Source: Caldithrix sp.
Lineage (GTDB): Bacteria; Zhuqueibacterota; Zhuqueibacteria; Oceanimicrobiales; Oceanimicrobiaceae
NCBI GenBank assembly: GCA_004357015.1
Contig: SMXE01000052.1
Coordinates: 1 to 8,427, forward strand
Length of the DNA stretch: 8,427 nt
Direction of reading: 5' to 3'
Shown here in pieces: positions 6,900 to 8,427 of the stretch (positions are counted from its first letter, which is position 1; each line of letters opens with the position of its first letter). The notes under the pieces were generated by a model. It made no database searches, had not been told where the DNA came from, and was given only the letters and a program-made list of their open reading frames with translations. The position numbers were made by a program, and so were the translations under genes.

Positions 6900-6906
6900 C
6901 CTCACC
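6900..6906 (-). promoter_or_regulatory. Ribosome binding site of the CoA-binding protein
   Basis: GGTGAGG on the minus strand ends 8 bases before ATG 6891. It decides between this start and the two upstream in-frame starts, and removes the apparent overlap with the upstream gene. Confidence 0.7.
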
Positions 6907-6910
6907 CGGT

Positions 6911-8427
6911 TCAATTCCTTTGAACTTCCCACTTGCCATCCCATTCCGAGACTTCATACCGGTCGGTCATGGGAAAGCCGGGCGGCCGGCTCATCTCGAG
7001 GCGCTTATCAAAACGGATTCGCGTGCCGTATCTGGGTTCGGTGGCAGAAATCGAACCGGCGCTCAAGCTGCCGTAGATGAGCAGCGTGTCGTCTCCCCGG
7101 CCTTTTAGGTGACGCACGACAAACCTTCGCTTGGCGTAGATCGAAGCATAAATGTGAAGGTCGCCAGGACCCGTTACCGATGGATGTGCGATTTCGACAT
7201 CCGTATCACTTACGATGCCAAGATAGTCATCGGCCAGGTTCGATGCCTCCGGGTGGCTTGCGTAAGTCAAATCGTCATCGATTATGATTTTCCCCGGCGA
7301 ATAGACCAGCACCTTGCCGTTGACGATGCCTTTGATATGCAGTTTTTTCTTCCTCGGTCCAATAATGTAATAAGCGCCCTTCTTCGACAGCGGTTGCCGT
7401 TGTGGCGGTTCCTCCGAACCAATAGTCTGCCATGAGTATGAACCATCAGCGTGAAACGCAATTCTGGTTTCCGTGTCAAATCTGTGCACCTGTTCGGCCG
7501 TGATGGTTGAGTCCTCTAGAAACGGCCGAAACCGCTTTGGCAACTTGATCACCTTCACCCCGGTTTCCAGACCGCCCACAAAAATCTCTTTGTCCTCGAA
7601 AAACGGCCGTCGACTTGTGGTGTTGATATCGAAAGAGGCCGTGGTCACCTTGCCGTAGAATTTCGGTTTAACGCCGCGGCTATCAAGTATATTTATCCTG
7701 GAATTGGTGTGAAAACGGCCTTCCAGCACGTCGTCATGCACCGCCACCCAGGGATCCCAAAAGTCCACAAATTGCGCAAAACTTGAGAATGCCAGCCGTT
7801 TCATGCGCATCTCGGTGGCGAAGGCGATACCGTTCTCCTCGGTCTCGATTTTCACAACAACCTGCTCGATATCCGTATTTGACCTCGCCAGAAAGCGCTG
7901 GAACGTTGCCGAGTATTCCTGTCCCTTGTGTCTCCACACCAGCTTCGAGTCCTGCAAATCCAGCTTGTGAAAATCCTGCGTCCATTTCCGGATTTTCTTC
8001 CGGAACATCTTTCGCTCCTTTTTACTGATGGGTATTTTTACCGTGGCGGGGACGGCTAAGTCCAGCCTGGTTTCAGGCCGCGTGAAGGACGTCGGCTCGA
8101 TTGCGCTGACCAAATAGGTTCTGTCCATACTCCGATTGCTTTCTGAACTGACTACGCCTGACAGATCCTCTGCTGTCTGTTCCTTGTTCTTCTCAAGCCT
8201 GTCCTCGGCAATCTCCTTTGCAGGTCCCTTGCCGGAAGGCTCAGATTGACTGTCGGCGAGCGGCCTCTCTGGTTGCTGCATTTTTTTCGCGTATGAACGC
8301 CCGGCCTGTGATCCGCGTGCCCCATTGTTGGACTCGGACTCGTTGTCGGAGTTATGAGAATTGTGATAGCTGTCACTGGCGGCAAACACGAAATCAAGAA
8401 CCAGAGGAGGTTCAAACAGATTGGGAA
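6911..8427 (-). CDS. Large secreted/surface protein, DUF4900/PilX-like (5' partial)
   Basis: The frame runs off the right edge; 504 residues are visible, and the GTG at 8389 is not a reliable start because the frame continues upstream. The first 100 or so visible residues are low complexity, rich in Ser, Asn, Asp, Glu and Lys. The rest looks like a beta-rich domain with many alternating strands and no membrane segment. Two stretches recall the DUF4900/PilX-like pilus-associated proteins: DDVLEGRFHTNSRINI followed by KFYGKVTT, and a C-terminal part with LVYSPGKIIIDDDLTYAS, then DDYLGIVSDTDVEI, and a closing PPGFPMTDRYEVSEW. In that family a prepilin-like N-terminal helix is usual, and it would lie outside the window. 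The assignment rests on remembered patterns, so treat it as probable, not proved. The frame is intact over 1.5 kb and is followed 19 bases later by the CoA-binding gene. Confidence 0.6.
   Translation of the reverse strand, partial: PNLFEPPLVLDFVFAASDSYHNSHNSDNESESNNGARGSQAGRSYAKKMQQPERPLADSQSEPSGKGPAKEIAEDRLEKNKEQTAEDLSGVVSSESNRSMDRTYLVSAIEPTSFTRPETRLDLAVPATVKIPISKKERKMFRKKIRKWTQDFHKLDLQDSKLVWRHKGQEYSATFQRFLARSNTDIEQVVVKIETEENGIAFATEMRMKRLAFSSFAQFVDFWDPWVAVHDDVLEGRFHTNSRINILDSRGVKPKFYGKVTTASFDINTTSRRPFFEDKEIFVGGLETGVKVIKLPKRFRPFLEDSTITAEQVHRFDTETRIAFHADGSYSWQTIGSEEPPQRQPLSKKGAYYIIGPRKKKLHIKGIVNGKVLVYSPGKIIIDDDLTYASHPEASNLADDYLGIVSDTDVEIAHPSVTGPGDLHIYASIYAKRRFVVRHLKGRGDDTLLIYGSLSAGSISATEPRYGTRIRFDKRLEMSRPPGFPMTDRYEVSEWDGKWEVQRN

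Noticed and set aside
8152..8415. Minus-strand TTG frame beginning with a signal-peptide-like hydrophobic run
   Set aside because: It overlaps the surface protein in another frame. After the hydrophobic start it becomes Arg/Pro-rich noise, whereas the main frame stays open to the window edge.

Overview
The window reads as bacterial chromosome of mid GC content with one compositional break near its left end. Strong Shine-Dalgarno sites (a full AAGGAGGTGA before the cold-shock gene), a sigma70-like promoter, a rho-independent terminator, a lipoprotein signal and a possible pilus-associated surface protein suggest a diderm bacterium, probably from a poorly cultivated lineage. No gene fixes the phylum. 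A dicluster ferredoxin is compatible with anaerobic or redox-rich metabolism but does not prove it.

Left part, plus strand (1-2573). An AT-rich, 5'-truncated Dam-family adenine methyltransferase ends at 680 and abuts a dNTP triphosphohydrolase (dgt-like, 677-2065). The conserved N-terminal coding of the second gene runs right up to the methylase stop, but there is no ATG, GTG or TTG where it should start. The best candidate is a CTG overlapping the TGA stop (CTGA). A small cold-shock protein follows, with a long AT-rich leader, a near-perfect ribosome binding site and a clear terminator.

Middle, minus strand (6346 down to 2704). A likely promoter at 6318-6346 drives a tightly packed run: YtxH-like small membrane protein, an 87-residue acidic helical protein of unknown function, a 2x[4Fe-4S] ferredoxin (TTG start), then after 122 bases tryptophanyl-tRNA synthetase, a DUF309 protein and a trypsin-fold lipoprotein with an intact Ser-His-Asp triad. 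This run converges on the cold-shock gene, with the terminator between them.

Right part, minus strand (8427 down to 6469). A large protein that runs off the right edge resembles the DUF4900/PilX-like pilus-associated family. A small CoA-binding Rossmann protein (YccU type) follows 19 bases downstream.

Most of this is housekeeping. The parts most worth a second look are the methylase/dNTPase junction and the YtxH-small protein-ferredoxin cluster. No tRNA, rRNA, CRISPR array or insertion sequence was seen, and no stretch over 300 bases lacks a gene; the longest gap is 2066-2307.
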